DNA of 64,000 nucleotides from Acanthornis magna (GCA_036785705.1 JAWUZG010000084.1:4957001-5021000); one strand, 5' to 3'; shown: positions 1 through 11,849, counted from the first letter of the stretch. The notes: generated by a model from the letters alone, not told the origin. A program made the numbers and translations.

Positions 1-970
1 GGAAGGAGAGGAAGAAAATAAAGAGAAAGAAAAAAAAAAAATCTTTTCAAGTTGAAGCATTAGTCAGAGATTCCTAAAGCTCACACCAAGGCTGGGTAAG
101 GCTCAAGTAATGCGGAAAGGAATTTTCAGCTTAGAAGGTAAAAATGAATTCCTTAAGAATGCTATTTTTACTTCTCAGGTAATTAAAAAAGTACATAACA
201 CCCAGAGCCCTCAGGCATTACACTTGACCTACCGCCACCAGAGGGGATGTAAGACTTTCTAAATAGCTTCAAAGATGTACTGTAATTTTGGGAATTTAAG
301 CCTGAAAAAAGCTGCCTGGTGGCAGCCACAAGATAATACGAAGCTTTCTGCATAAAATGCCACTGAAAAACAGACATCAAAGAGTTGAAGAACTCAAGAG
401 TGAGACAAGACAACACCACACCAAACTGCACCCACACCCACAGAGAAGTTAACAACAGAATTTTCCTGAATAAGCACTCCGAGATCCACTGAGTGTCTGT
501 GTTTGAAATCAAGCAGGAGCACGAAGCAAATAAACCAACTTTGTTTCATCAGAACCAGCCACAAAGCCAACTCATTTTCTTCCTCATCAGGAAGCTTTAG
601 ATGGAAATACACCTGGGATCCACAACATGGGAAAGGCCTGGATGCTTGATCTGACTGTCAGAGCTGCTGGCAAAGCTGGAGGACATCTCAAGAAAGTAGG
701 AAAAGATGAGCTTGTGCATCAACCTGGTAACCCAAGCTCGAAACACAGTTCAACGGCACAGCAAAGCATCCGTGCAGGTGAGTGACAGTGAGCTGAAGCA
801 CAGCCTGACACAGGGGAAAAGGGTCATTCCCACGAGGAAGCAGCTCTGACAGTCACATCAAGAGCACTGCTAACAACTTCCTTGGGATAACTCATCTAAC
901 CCAGAACACCAATGGGAAAACTAACAGCTGGGGAGGGCAATTGCTCAAGAACAGCAGAATAGGAAGTAAC

Positions 971-988
971 ATGAATGAATGAATGAAT
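971..988. repeat. (GAAT)n short microsatellite
   Basis: About four GAAT units in the intron beyond exon 10. Confidence 0.9.
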
Positions 989-1789
989 CCAGGGGAGACC
1001 CTCACTAGAAGAACAGAGAGCAAACAAAACTATTGAATTACACTGAACTTGGATTTTTACATTTCTCAGAAGAAAATTAGTGAGGGAGAAATGACAGTTC
1101 CTTGAAGAAACTGAAGTTAAGAGTCACAATTCCAAACTATTCCAATGCAAATTAAATATGAAGGGCAATAACGAACAAACCTAGGTATATCAATACCGCT
1201 TCCACAATCTCAGAAAAACCCAAATTAAATATTATAAAAAGTAGAAATTAGTACATATTAATAATTATTCGTAAGAATAGAAGGAAAAAAGCTGAAGCAC
1301 AAAATCCATAGTATTTTAAATGCAGGGCATTTTTTATGTTTCCAAACACACCAAGAGAATTCAGCACTAATCAGGTGCTTTACACCTCCAGTCCTCCTTG
1401 ACAGGGTGATTGAAGACCTCAGCCTTGGAGAAGGAAACAAGAATTCAAACTGACTTTTGTCTGGTGAGCCTTATTCCAGGACACTTAAACTCCAAGACTG
1501 TTTTGATGAATTATCTCTGAGAGACCCACAAAGCAGCAAAACAAAGTTTATCTTTAAAATGGAAGAGCTGGGAACCAAGTCGACCTTATTCCAGTATTTT
1601 TTCCAAGAACTTTAGTAACCAAGCTTTTTAGCAGCACTGCTGTGGTGGGACACTGACATAGATGGGGGACAACCAATGTGAGCATCAAAAGGTAACTTGT
1701 TGTGGAAAGGAGAATCTGCACCAAATTACAGATGTCAAAAGACTTGGTGAATTCAATATCTGACCACATTCTATTATGCAAGGAAGGAA

Positions 1790-2030
1790 ATTGTTTGTGT
1801 CCTTCTGGAATTTCATCCTGTATTTCGTTTTTCCCTTAGCTTGCTTCTCCAACTTAACAAGGCAGCTCTGAATTCTCTCGCTGTATCTGATGTCATCTGC
1901 ATAGATAATAAACTTCATTTTACTCTCAAATTCACCATCCAGACCAATTAAAAGTACTGAATAAATAAAAGGAGAGATAATTCTCTTCAAAACTCTGTTC
2001 AATGTAGCTGCCATTTCAACAGTGAATAGT
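1790..2030 (-). mobile_element. CR1 LINE fragment, degenerate reverse transcriptase region
   Basis: The minus-strand frame reads a worn reverse-transcriptase segment with YADD (usually FADD in CR1), spaced before an MKF motif, as in avian CR1 ORF2 (..FADDTKL...LMKFN..). It is broken by stops and substitutions, so it is a dead copy. Its edges are uncertain and it may extend toward 1560 or 2350. It lies in the intron beyond exon 10. Confidence 0.65.
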
Positions 2031-3666
2031 TAAGCAGTTCCCTGGCTGGGGTAGCCCAGCTAATTGGTACCTAATCCATAGCAGTGCTTCTCCAGGGACC
2101 ATGCAATCCATGAGGACAAAAAGGGTCACAGGCGGCTTAAGAAGGCTTTCTTTCCTGAATTCTCCTGAACAAATGATAAAGCAACAGTGCAAGTCTATAT
2201 GAACAAAAAAACCTGACTTGGAAATAAATTGTTTTCAACTTTTACAGGTGCCTAAAAATTCTCCAGCAGAAGCATGGACCATTGGATGTCAACTTCAGGC
2301 CTACAGATGAGGCTTTCTTCTAAATAAATTCCCTTTCAAAGAGCCTTTGAAGTAACATTCATATTCCAAGGACTGTAAACAACAGCTGGAAAACAATGAA
2401 ATAAAAGCATATGTGTTTAAATCCAATGGGTCAACATTTTCTCAGTCTCATTATTTTAGAAATGCTTCAAAACTACACATCAGGGGAATATGTCTGATCT
2501 TTTGAAAATAAAACTTGTCTATAAACAAGACAGAATGGCATTTTCTGAGCAACAGAAAGCTACGAATGCTCCCACAGCTCCCAGAGCAAGCACCAGCTCT
2601 AAGCACTCAAGAGTTGGTCTTTTCAAAAGCTTTCTATCAAATTATACCTAAAAACACCCAAACAACCTAACCAAAGCCCATAAACCAAACCACTCCAAAC
2701 CAGACAAAGTAAATGTTGTCCTTACTGCACTTCCTCTCATGACTACCCTCTACTTCCTCTAAAGGGCACTAAAGATCAGCTGAGTCCCCTGAAACCAACT
2801 CCAGTAGGCGGATTCCGTCAGAGTTTGGAGTCTGGGCTGTTCTACGTTACTGAGCCAAAGCCACAGGGAAACAGAACAGCCTCATCTGGGCAGTCTCAAT
2901 CCCTCTTGATGAGGAAGGGAACCAAGCAACCCCTCTCCAACCAACCCAGTGCAGCCTCTCCATTAACATCCTTCAACTTCCTATGTTTCCCTTGACAATT
3001 CCAGTAATTTTCAAGGATGACCCAGGTCATATGTGCCTTCTACTTAAGAAAATTGAAGCCATTTCTTTTGGAAAAGGGAAGAATTAGCCTTTTAGATAAT
3101 AAACTGATGTTTGAAAGCAAATACCACACTGGCACAAGTTCTCAAACCATGTCCAAGAGATAAACCTTATGAAAAGCTTTCCTTCTAACAAACACAAAAG
3201 ATCACATAGGGAAGCATTAATCCAGCAGAATGTGTCCTAGTAAACAGTTACATAAGTGTACATGGTAGCAAAGCCTAACCCAGCCTCTGCAGTCACTTAA
3301 CTGTGTAGTGTTTGCAAAATGTTTCAAGTAATATAGGCAGTAATTACGGTCCAGTTTCAAAACATTTTCTTCTGAGGATTATACATATCCATAACCCCTC
3401 TAATGAACTGGCAGAAATGATCCTGGGGTTATTCTGCTATATTTTTGGAAGTTTGGGGGATTTTTTTAAAATTTAATCAGTCATACTGAGTAAATGCACA
3501 GTAAGAGCTTTGAGCTCCATCTCAAAACCCAACCCAGCTTGCAGCAAACAGCTAAACAGGACAGTAACTTATTTTCCCAATGGTATTTACATTGCTGCAA
3601 GAAAAGCTATCAGTCAGGCAGTGTCAGACAGTGACTTATTGTGGAAGTTGTTAGAGGAATTCTCAC

Positions 3667-3913
3667 CTCTGATCTACAAAGACAAATTTCCCATCTATGG
3701 CGTGGCGGGACACGTATTCCGTGGATTTCACCCGGATCTCGCCGTTCACTGGCTGCGGGACTACGTGGGGATGGAGCCTTCCAATGGCAACAAGGCAGCT
3801 TAAATTACAACCCTCGTTATCTGGTTCGTTATCTTCATCCAGTCCCATCTTTGTTGGAGGCCAGCTTTTTAAGTAGCCTGTGCTATGAATAGTGCAAAAG
3901 CTTTTGCGGTCTG
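3667..3913 (-). CDS. BMAL1: BMAL1 coding exon 10: PAS-A/PAS-B linker and start of PAS-B
   Basis: This 247-nt exon encodes the end of Ala281 through Gln362 and two bases of Arg363. It begins after an acceptor reading tttttacagCAG and ends AG|gtgaga. The product starts DRKSFCTIHSTGYLKSW and ends in the PAS-B opening DGKFVFVDQ, which matches BMAL1 from several vertebrates as I remember it. Two AGs three bases apart form a tandem acceptor, so Ala281 may be included or skipped. The rest of PAS-B is not found between 1 and 3666, so the next exon lies outside the window. Confidence 0.96.
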
Positions 3914-5597
3914 CTGTAAAAAGAAAACAAAAAAAACCCAAAAAACAAACCAACAAAACCCAAGAAAGCAGTTAGGTCATGGATAAAGCTTTGGAGAACT
4001 TCAGTTCTGCTAATAATGCATCTCCTCTCTTATGCAGGAAATTTGGGATACTCTTCACTAAGGAGGGGCTGGGGGTGTTTAGCCTGGAGAAAAGGAGGCT
4101 CAGGGGAGACCTTATCACTCTCTACAGCTGCCTGAAAGGAGAATGTAGCCAGGTGGAACCAGTGACATGACAAGAGGATACAGCCTCAAGTTGTGCCAGG
4201 AGAGGTTCAGGTTAGACATCAGGAAGAATTTCCTCACTGAAAAGATTGTTGAGCATTGGAAAGGGCTGTCCAGGGAAGTGGTAAAGTCACCACCCCTGGA
4301 AGGGTTCAAGAAGTGACACAGCACTCAATGCCATGGTCTGGTTGACAAGGTGATGTTTGGTCAAAGATTGGACTCTATGACCTTGGAGACCTTTTCCAGC
4401 CTTAATGACTCTGTGATTCTAAGGGATTTTTCAGCACTCCTGCTGTAATGCAGCTAATCTGAGATAATCCAATAAACAATTTATATTGGCAAAACCACTG
4501 TTTAAACTGAAACATCACATAGCTCAGACCAAGGTTGCTTTTGGTAATTTTGAGCAGAAATTGCATCACATTTTATTATGTCAGCAAAGGAGGAAAATAA
4601 TCCAAAGGAATGTATGAAGAAATTAGTAGATTAATACATAAAATGCCTCTTTCAACTTAACCTGAGGCTTCTACAAACCCCAGGAACATGTTTGGTAGAA
4701 TACACACTGTACAGGGGACAGCTGTACACAGGGTGAAGAAGATTCGCAATGGCCAGTAACAGTATTCAAAAGGAGAATTCCTATTCCCCAGCACTGAGTA
4801 GGCTTGAAGACTCCAAGGCAGATGACTTTCATGGGGAGGTAGAGTAAAAGGCTTATGCCAAACTACAAAAACTGGCTTCCTCAGGAATGAGCACAAAAGC
4901 AGGATCCAGGGCTGAAGCTGTGCCTGAACCTCATAGGAAGTTGGGACAGCTGCCACAGCCAGAGAATACACCAAAACTGCCTTCTGTTCTCTTGCTCTTT
5001 GTCTTTCCACTTTAACACCAAATGTATTATTCACAGTACTCAAAGAAAAAACCTTGACATTTAGGCTAAACATATATTTCAACATATCTAGAATAATACC
5101 CTGCAGAGCAAAAGGATATTACCAACACTGCTAATGCTATGACCAAATATTCCTGGTGTAGAAACGCCATGTTTCCAGTACTCAGGATGTACCAAACCTA
5201 CAGATGAACTCAAAATACACTCATTTTTTGAAATGGATATCCATCCAAACATCAGTGGTCAAATATGGAGCAGAGAACAAGGAACAGCTCCACTTTATTC
5301 GAGACATTGGCCAGGTGGCCAAGACTGAATGTGATCTGATAAATGTCAGAAGAAGATGGAATAATCATCCCAGAACTGTTGGCACAAACTGCCTGAAAAA
5401 GTTCCAAGAAAGCAGAGTGGAGAATTTGGCTTTAAATGCTAATACAGGTGTGTACTGAGAGGGGAGGGTGGGCAGTTTGAAGAAGTAACGGAATATTAAT
5501 AAGAAACATAGATAGACGCAAAAAATGTGATCACTGCAAATGACTGATCGTATTTTAAAAAGCCTGACAGCCTTGGTAATAAATGCATGATGGTTAC
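3914..5597 (-). other. BMAL1: BMAL1 intron 9-10 (1,684 bp)
   Basis: It contains a CR1 3' end at 4058-4422. The minus-strand 142-aa open frame at 4657-5085 has no recognisable domain and is treated as chance. Confidence 0.9.
4058..4422 (+). mobile_element. CR1 LINE 3' end
   Basis: The plus strand gives [20 protein letters not shown], the hallmark C-terminal end of CR1 ORF2. The typical CR1 3' tail follows (gaggttcaggttagacatcaggaagaatttcc..., then ...tttccagccttaatgactctgtgattct). It is 5'-truncated as is usual for CR1. It is antisense to BMAL1 in the exon 9-10 intron, 145 bases upstream of exon 10. Confidence 0.9.
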
Positions 5598-5747
5598 CTT
5601 TCTTCTTTGAGCAGGTTGAAGGGAAATCCTTGTCTTCTACTTTCACAGAGGGTCTGTTGCACTTCATCCTGCAGAAGAAGGAGCGCCGTGCCCCGGAGCA
5701 GAGCCGTGAGGGCCCGGGCGTTATGTCTGTCTTGACCGGGAGTCCGG
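5598..5747 (-). CDS. BMAL1: BMAL1 coding exon 9: end of PAS-A and linker with SUMO motif
   Basis: This 150-nt exon starts after tttgcgcag and ends AAA G|gtaacc. It finishes Thr231 and encodes residues 232-280 ([19 protein letters not shown]...[16 protein letters not shown]...KKK). It contains VKVE, a psi-K-x-E sumoylation motif. Its lysine is residue 266 here, which equals Lys259 of the mammalian protein once the 7-residue microexon is subtracted. That agreement supports the exon numbering. The exon is more GC-rich than its flanking introns. Confidence 0.97.
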
Positions 5748-6960
5748 CTGCGCAAACACAGGAGTGAGGGAGAGTCTGTCAGGTGCAGAGTTACCACACA
5801 CGGGGTACACCAAAAACCCCAGCCCACAATGCTTCAACCTCACTGGGCCATGCACAGAAGTCCTGTTTTTGGGGTTTTCATGAACATGACTATGCAGGAC
5901 CCAGCTGACCATACCAACACTGCAACTTCTGACTCCACCTTCTGCTGTGAAAACACTGAGGCAAGCTTGAGAACACAGGGTTCTGAGTGCAAAGATTAGC
6001 AAGAGATTGGACAAATCCACACAAGTGCTGTAATGAACACTATAATTTCTCTAAACTGATTAAAAATAGAGAGATTACTTCTCCACAGCCAGAGCAGAAT
6101 TCCAAATACAGTCACTCAGGAGGCTCCTGACCCTTCAGACTGGCACTTTTCTACCCCAACTCCCACTCAAAGAACACACATGCAAGTATAGACCAGAAGA
6201 CCCCAATGATATTCAGGGATGGAAGGAAGAAAAAAGGTAGCAGGGTCCTACACAGGGACAACAAATCCCCAGGTCCTCCAGCTAAGTCTGAGAAGTCTCT
6301 TGCCTTGCAGAAGTAAGTGCACATGGACATGCCCTAACAATAAATCCTGACCTTTATCATATTCTCACAGGAGAGTCTTTTCTGTGGGAAAAACAACCAA
6401 AACACATCACTCTGAGCCAACAGCAGAGTGCTGGTACCAACAGAGCTCTGGGAAGGCATGGAATGCTTCCATGACATGCATCAGAGGCAGAAGTATCAGC
6501 AAAACCAGTGCTCCAAGGGCTGATGGAGGATTTAAAACACACAGGAACTTTCCTCCAGCCTGCTATCCACTCCAACCATTTCTGCATGGGGATATATAAA
6601 ATCAACCAGCTGTCAACACGAACAAAAACTTCTCAGGCCTTATGGACTTTTAACATAAGGAGGAAGACAGCAATTCCAGTATTTCAGTGGAAAGTGTGCT
6701 TCCCTTAAAATCACACTGGAGTGAGGTGATCTCCAGGAGGTCAGCCTGCCCTGCACCACATGCCCTCCAAACTGCTGCACCGTGGTGAGAGTACAAGCTG
6801 TGCCGAGTTACTCATGCCAACACAAAAATAAATACGTGCATACATCCTCGTACTCCTCACCAGTATGAGCTCTTGAAATTCTACCAATCCGTCTATCATA
6901 GCAGATGGGAAGACTGTAATTCATAGTATTTATTTTTGCCCTAACTTTGTCAGAGGCATA

Positions 6961-6978
6961 CAAAAAAAAAAAAAAAAA
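6961..6978. repeat. Poly-A run of 18
   Basis: A homopolymer in the intron between exons 8 and 9. Confidence 0.9.
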
Positions 6979-7648
6979 GGAGGCAGCACTGGATATTCAT
7001 GCTTGACAACCGATGAAACTAGGAGCCAGAAAAAACTTCAGCTGATTCTGCTGAAGCCTCCAGGCTCCCTGCCCTCGAATGATCTCTCTCAGCTTCAGTT
7101 TCTGAAGTTGAGCTGGTGGCTTCTGTGAGCTGAGATCCAGAAGATTTCTGCTCCTGACAAGCATGAGACTTAATGACCTGGAAATCTGCAGTTGTAAGAT
7201 ACCACCTTCCACTTAAGCAATGCAGACTCCTGTTATGAGAGGGAATTAAACACCCACTCACCTCCAAAGCAGCAGAGATACAGAACTACTTTAAAATACC
7301 AGAGTGGAACAGAGCTAAGAGACAGCAGGAAATGATTCCAAGGTTAAAAATCTTCTAAGAGAAAGGCTGGGTCATTGATGGAAGTGGCAGTAAGCAATAA
7401 ATAAATAGAGAAATCAAATGAATCCTCTACCTTGGCTGACAGCTAAGGATTACCAAAATAGTACTGAGTGTATTCTGACCATTTAGAATGATTGATTAGA
7501 ACAAATGCTTTATATGTTCTAATGGAGGAAGTTAAAGCTTTGATGCCTGGAAAAGAGAGGATACCTCACAGGTGAAGCCAGTTCCAGTAATGCATCTGTG
7601 CCACAGTGCATGCCAAAGCCAGCAGCTCCCAGGTACCTGTTTCACACC

Positions 7649-7865
7649 TTTTTTTTTTGTTTGTTTGTTGGTTTTTTTGGGGTTTTTTTTTTGTTTTGTT
7701 TTGGGTTTTTTTGTTTGTTTGCTTTTGGGGTTTTTTGGTTTGTTTTGGGGTTTTTTTTGGTGTGGGGTTTTTTTTTGTTTTGTTTTGTTTTTTGGTTTGG
7801 GAGTTTTGTTGGTTTCTTTGGGGGGAGGTTGTTTTTTTTGTTTTGTTTTTGTTTCTTTCTGTCTT
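7649..7865. repeat. T/G-only low-complexity tract, about 215 bp
   Basis: The plus strand is almost entirely T and G, with repeated runs such as ttttgggg and ggttttttt. The minus strand, the BMAL1 sense strand, is A/C-rich. Several GGG or GGGG runs lie close together. Apparent proteins rich in F/C/G or K/T/Q here are translations of simple sequence. It starts 134 bases downstream of exon 8 in its intron. Confidence 0.9.
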
Positions 7866-7998
7866 TAAGCTAAAGCTTCCTTGGCATGGGACAATCCAGA
7901 CAGCATCTCCCCACATTCCCACTGCTGACATGAGGCAAAGCCCCAGAAGCAGTGATTCTGGCTAGGTGACACTTTTCCCAAAGGTGGTTAACACTCAC

Positions 7999-8116
7999 TT
8001 TTTGCATCTATGAGTCTTTCTCGTGGCGCGGTGTCAGAAGAAGAGAGCTGCTCCTTCACTTTGGCAATGTCTTTAGGATGGAGATAATCAAATAAGCTTT
8101 GACCAATCAAATCATT
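7999..8116 (-). CDS. BMAL1: BMAL1 coding exon 8: PAS-A core
   Basis: This 118-nt exon is bounded by the acceptor ctctacag and the donor AAAA|gtgagt. It encodes residues 192-230, beginning [20 protein letters not shown] and ending RERLIDAK, plus one base of Thr231. The [13 protein letters not shown] stretch is the helical and strand core of PAS-A, which contributes to the CLOCK dimer interface. The phase is 0 in and 1 out, and it joins exon 9 exactly. Confidence 0.97.
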
Positions 8117-9119
8117 CTGTAGAGATTGAACATTCAGTCAAAAAGTAAAATAATGGCTCAGTATATTTTCTTAATTTTAGCATCCAGTATGAACAATCTT
8201 TTTACATATAGGTCTAACCAAGAATATCAAACATCCAAATCTGGCCTCAGTGCAGTGGGTTTGGACTGGATGACCTTTAAAGGGTCCCTTCCAAATCAAA
8301 TTATTCTATGATTCTATGACTTGATGTAAGTTTTTCTCTGTATATTTAAGTTATGACTACATTGCATAGTAATTTCTGTCATCATTTTCAGTAAGACTTT
8401 TGCAGAATTGGCATGCTTAATTCCCCACCACCAAATATTCTGGTTTCTCCTCAGTCTCACTTCTTCTACCACACATTTAAATGAAAACATCATAATTGTA
8501 AATGTTCTCTTTCATTATTTACATATGAATATTTATTTGGTATATACCTAACTAAAAGCTGGCTGAGGAAAACCTTTGAAGCTAATACAGATTTCAAATT
8601 TGATAAGAAGTGCAGATGACAGAAGGAATGAAGATTATTTACACAATATATGGTCCAAGTTAAGCCTTATGTTGAGCATGTATTAAAAACCTGGCTTTGG
8701 TATAATTGCTTTCCAGTTTCCATCAGTAAGCATGCAAGCAAAACCAGAACAGACAGAAAGAAAACTAAGTTGAAAAATTCATATATTTCCATATGAAGCT
8801 ACTGGAAGAACCCTGGACTGATTTTTCAATATTTGCTTACACTCCCAATTAGGTAATGCCTTTGCAAGCCTGAGGCTAAATCCCTGAGCAGAATGCATCC
8901 ATCAGTGAATTAAATATAGGTTCCTTTTCACGTCCTTCCTTTGAATGGAAACCAGAAACAATCTCCTCTAATGACATGGCAGAGAAAACCTCTCTCTTTG
9001 CAACACCTCTCAGCTTTCAAGACAGACTGTTCTCATACCTACCCCCCTGATAAAAGCATAACCATCAAAAAGCTCTAAAATTTTTTAAGACCTAACATAT
9101 TTAAAATGGAAAAGAATAC
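8117..9119 (-). other. BMAL1: BMAL1 intron 7-8 (1,003 bp)
   Basis: It contains a small CR1 scrap at 8251-8319 and is otherwise unremarkable. Confidence 0.9.
8251..8319 (+). mobile_element. CR1 LINE 3' terminal scrap
   Basis: Only the last part remains: gtttggactggatgaccttt, a 'gggtcccttccaa' stretch, and the terminal attctatgattctatga repeat. It is a severely 5'-truncated copy in the intron between exons 7 and 8. Confidence 0.85.
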
Positions 9120-9212
9120 CTGACTGTAGTTGAGGATCTTGAAGACAGATTCTGAAACAAACAGTATCTTTCCTCTATCACAGCCCACAACAAAAAGAAA
9201 TCCATCTGCTGC
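9120..9212 (-). CDS. BMAL1: BMAL1 coding exon 7: start of PAS-A
   Basis: This 93-nt exon has 31 whole codons, residues 161-191. It reads [20 protein letters not shown] and ends KILNYSQ. The acceptor is ctaattag and the donor is CAG|gtattc. [21 protein letters not shown] is the classic first beta-strand pair of a PAS fold. Both boundaries are phase 0. Confidence 0.97.
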
Positions 9213-10212
9213 CTAATTAGGAGGGGAAAAAAAAGTAAAATCCTAAGTTATCCATCCTCATTGCATCGTTATAACCTTTAAAAACAATTTGTGTACAGTA
9301 GAATCTCTACACTAGGAGAGCTGTCTTAACATTTAGAGATAACTGAGTCAACAGGCAAAATGTGAAATTACAATGAAGGTTTTTTTGCATCTGCAAACAT
9401 TTTTGGCATCATTCTGGGCATTGTGCCCAGAATGTAAAATAACTTTTATGAGAAGAAAGAACCCATGTCTTGTCCAATAATATTATGATTATGTTTAATA
9501 ATGTCTTCAAATTAAAATGTTATTTTAACTGTATTTAAAAAAGCTCCTCTTTTAGAAACCAAACATAACCTGGATATTTATTTCTGTGCCTGGAGGCAAC
9601 TAACTCCTATTTCCAAAGTACTCTCTTTCAGTCACACACAGGCATGCAGGAATAGGCCCCAATTATGTATCTTCATAATAATTAAATTCTGAGTATGCTG
9701 CATCTGGACACTGCAGTGCTTCAACAATTACACAAGCCACTGAAGAATTTAACTCCTGGTTAATGAGATAAGCTCTCCACACTATAAAAGCAGTGTAACA
9801 GCGGGGAGCCAAACATACTAAGTCATGTTACATCAGTGACCTCAAAAAAAGGTTCTCATTGTATCATTGTACACTGACAATCATGGCAAGGTAACCCATG
9901 GCAGCAAGTCTGAAATGGATTTTACAATTTATGTAATTTTGGTTCATTTATGTAATAACTGAAGATTCCAATGGTTGCTATCAAAATATCAGTTTCCTCA
10001 GATCTCCCTCTTCAATCTTTCTGCTTAAATTAAGGAATGCTAGTCATCATTAAACTCATTGACTTTATGAAGCAGTCTGCAGATTTCTTAATTATCCTCC
10101 ATAATCAAAACACTTTTAAACTGAGATACAAGGAAGAAAAATACTGGTGGTGTGCTTTGGGAGACTTACAGTCACAGATATTAACACCTCTTAATTAAAA
10201 GTTGGAACATAC
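9213..10212 (-). other. BMAL1: BMAL1 intron 6-7 (1,000 bp)
   Basis: It contains the 11-bp hairpin and two ttatgtaa D-box-like octamers 19 bp apart (9929-9936 and 9948-9955). Nothing else is recognised. Confidence 0.9.
9410..9434. repeat. Perfect 11-bp stem, 3-nt loop hairpin
   Basis: cattctgggca, loop ttg, then tgcccagaatg. It lies about 200 bases upstream of the exon 7 acceptor in the intron, on the sense strand of BMAL1. Confidence 0.8.
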
Positions 10213-10292
10213 CCTGAGAATAAGATGTTTTAATTCATCATCTGATAGAAAAGCAGGCTTGTAATTTGCTTCTGTATATGGGTTTGTAGCAC
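10213..10292 (-). CDS. BMAL1: BMAL1 coding exon 6: bHLH to PAS-A connector
   Basis: This 80-nt exon follows the acceptor tttctttag and ends CTC AGG|gtatgt. It completes Gly134 and encodes [20 protein letters not shown] followed by KHLILR, residues 135-160. The last part forms the helix leading into PAS-A. The phase is 1 in and 0 out. Confidence 0.96.
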
Positions 10293-11691
10293 CTAAAGAA
10301 AAAAAACAAACAGTTCCCATATCATCAATTTACTACACACTTAAATGAGCAATTTTCCTTTGGCTCCTTCTTAGACTGTTGTTCATTGCTGGTGTTCTTT
10401 AAAATGGAAGTTACTTTTTTGGTTTTGTTTTGCTATCAACATGAGCTTTGTTGGTATTAACTTAAAAAAAGATGAAGTTTTTTTGCTAAGACACAAGTAC
10501 TGCATTAGGTAGAAAAGCAACTTAAATGCCTCTGAGATATCAGTATTCCTTAACATGCTTTTGAACCCAAAGGCTGTCCTTGATTCATGGTCTAGTCTCA
10601 GAATTAGAAATAATAAAAATAAGAGATTAAAGAATAAAAACATTCCAACTATTTCTTCTCCTTATAACTCAGTAAAACATGACAAGCTCATATAAACAAA
10701 TCACCACTTAGGAACTTACAAATCAGTTCTCTCATTCCAAGCCCAAGATAAAACCCAGCATTACAATGACATCATCCTACAATGCCAAAACCCCAAAACT
10801 GGCAACAAATGAGGCAGCTATTTATTAAGGAGTAATTCTTCTCATTCTATTCCCTTCATAAAGGCAAAAGAGTCAAATTAGTAACCACTGAAGTGTTACG
10901 CAGGAAAGTTAAGCCTTTCAAAACCACAAGGTTAAATATGACTGAAGACACCAGCTCACCTAGAAATGAGAACCATCAGCAGGATCTTTTTTACAATTAG
11001 CTGCAGCCCTTTCTTTTCTCAATGGTCTATTTCTTGAAGGCTTAAGCTTTTAACACCATCACCAATTGTACCCAAGCACTGATTCACTCTTATATGAAGC
11101 TTTAGGAACACACAGAAATTCTTAAAAACCTCAACTCTTCCAAACCTGTTTTTCCCTTCAAGTGCTTGCAACAGAAACTGGTCAGAAAGACCAAAATTGA
11201 GTTTTCAAAGTGCTCTCCATTCTTTCACACAGAGCTAAAGGTACAAACACAAAACCTTAGAAGTGCTGTAGGAATATCACGAATTTTAGGAACACCTAAA
11301 ATCTAACCTCTCTATCCAACACCTTGGTTCATTATCCGCTTAGAGCAGTGCTCTGTACTGCACCAGAATCAACTGTGCACTGTCCTTAAGCCCTTTGTTC
11401 CCTCTCCCCACCTGCCCTGGTGCTGTGGAATCTGGCAACAGTGATCAAAAGGTCAGATGATGGAAAATTATTCTCTTCTCATCCCCAAGCCCCCCAGCCA
11501 GAACAGGATATTTACAGGACCATGAATTAGTAAGCTCTGACGCAATGAGCACCAGATGCTAAGAAAAGGGGAGGAGACCTCCCAAAATGAATCAACTTCC
11601 TCCTTTTTGGCAAAGGGCAAAAAAGGGTGACAGAAAGCATGGCTTTGGGGAAATACCTTTTTGAATTCCCCTGCAGCCCCAGGCAACTCAC
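10293..11691 (-). other. BMAL1: BMAL1 intron 5-6 (1,399 bp)
   Basis: No repeat or gene is recognised. The open frame that continues past the exon 5 donor is intron read-through. Confidence 0.9.
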
Positions 11692-11849
11692 CACGTAGTG
11701 TTTTCATGTGCTGGACAGCCATCCTGAGCACGGTGAGCTTGTCCAGCTTGCGGGACATGGCGTTGCACGTCGGCACCAGCGAGGCCAGTTCATCTATGAA
11801 ACTGTTCATTTTATCCCTCCGCCTCTTCTCGATCTGACTGTGAGCCTCC
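11692..11849 (-). CDS. BMAL1: BMAL1 coding exon 5: bHLH DNA-binding domain
   Basis: This 158-nt exon follows the acceptor tgtgcag and ends CTA CGT G|gtgagt. It encodes residues 82-133, beginning [20 protein letters not shown], then helix 1, the loop ([13 protein letters not shown]) and helix 2 ([15 protein letters not shown]). The basic region His84, Glu88 and Arg92 match the E-box-contacting H-E-R pattern of class B/C bHLH proteins. Ser97 corresponds to mammalian Ser90, the CK2 phosphorylation site needed for nuclear entry. This exon was the first firm identification of the gene. Confidence 0.98.

Larger units (their letters stand above)
1..3666 (-). other. BMAL1: BMAL1 intron after exon 10 (partial)
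   Basis: AT-rich intron sequence runs to the window edge. It opens with a purine-rich tract (1-45), holds a (GAAT)n tract and a degenerate CR1 piece, and otherwise shows nothing recognisable. I looked for the rest of PAS-B (ATAILAYLPQELLGTS...) on the minus strand and did not find it. Confidence 0.85.
5748..7998 (-). other. BMAL1: BMAL1 intron 8-9 (2,251 bp)
   Basis: It contains an A18 run and the long T/G tract. Nothing else is recognised. Confidence 0.9.

Noticed and set aside
3510..3803. Plus-strand open frame of 97 codons near exon 10
   Set aside because: It is antisense to real BMAL1 exon 10 sequence, which explains its openness.
4657..5085. 142-codon minus-strand open frame in intron 9-10
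   Set aside because: No recognisable domain, no continuity with BMAL1 phase, and BMAL1 exons 9 and 10 already join exactly without it.
7566..7965. Lys/Thr/Gln-rich and Phe/Cys/Gly-rich 'proteins' on both strands
   Set aside because: They are translations of the T/G simple-sequence tract.
9929..9955. Two TTATGTAA D-box-like octamers 19 bp apart
   Set aside because: The octamer also occurs at 15133 and 16944 and is expected several times in AT-rich DNA. The outer consensus bases do not fit well.
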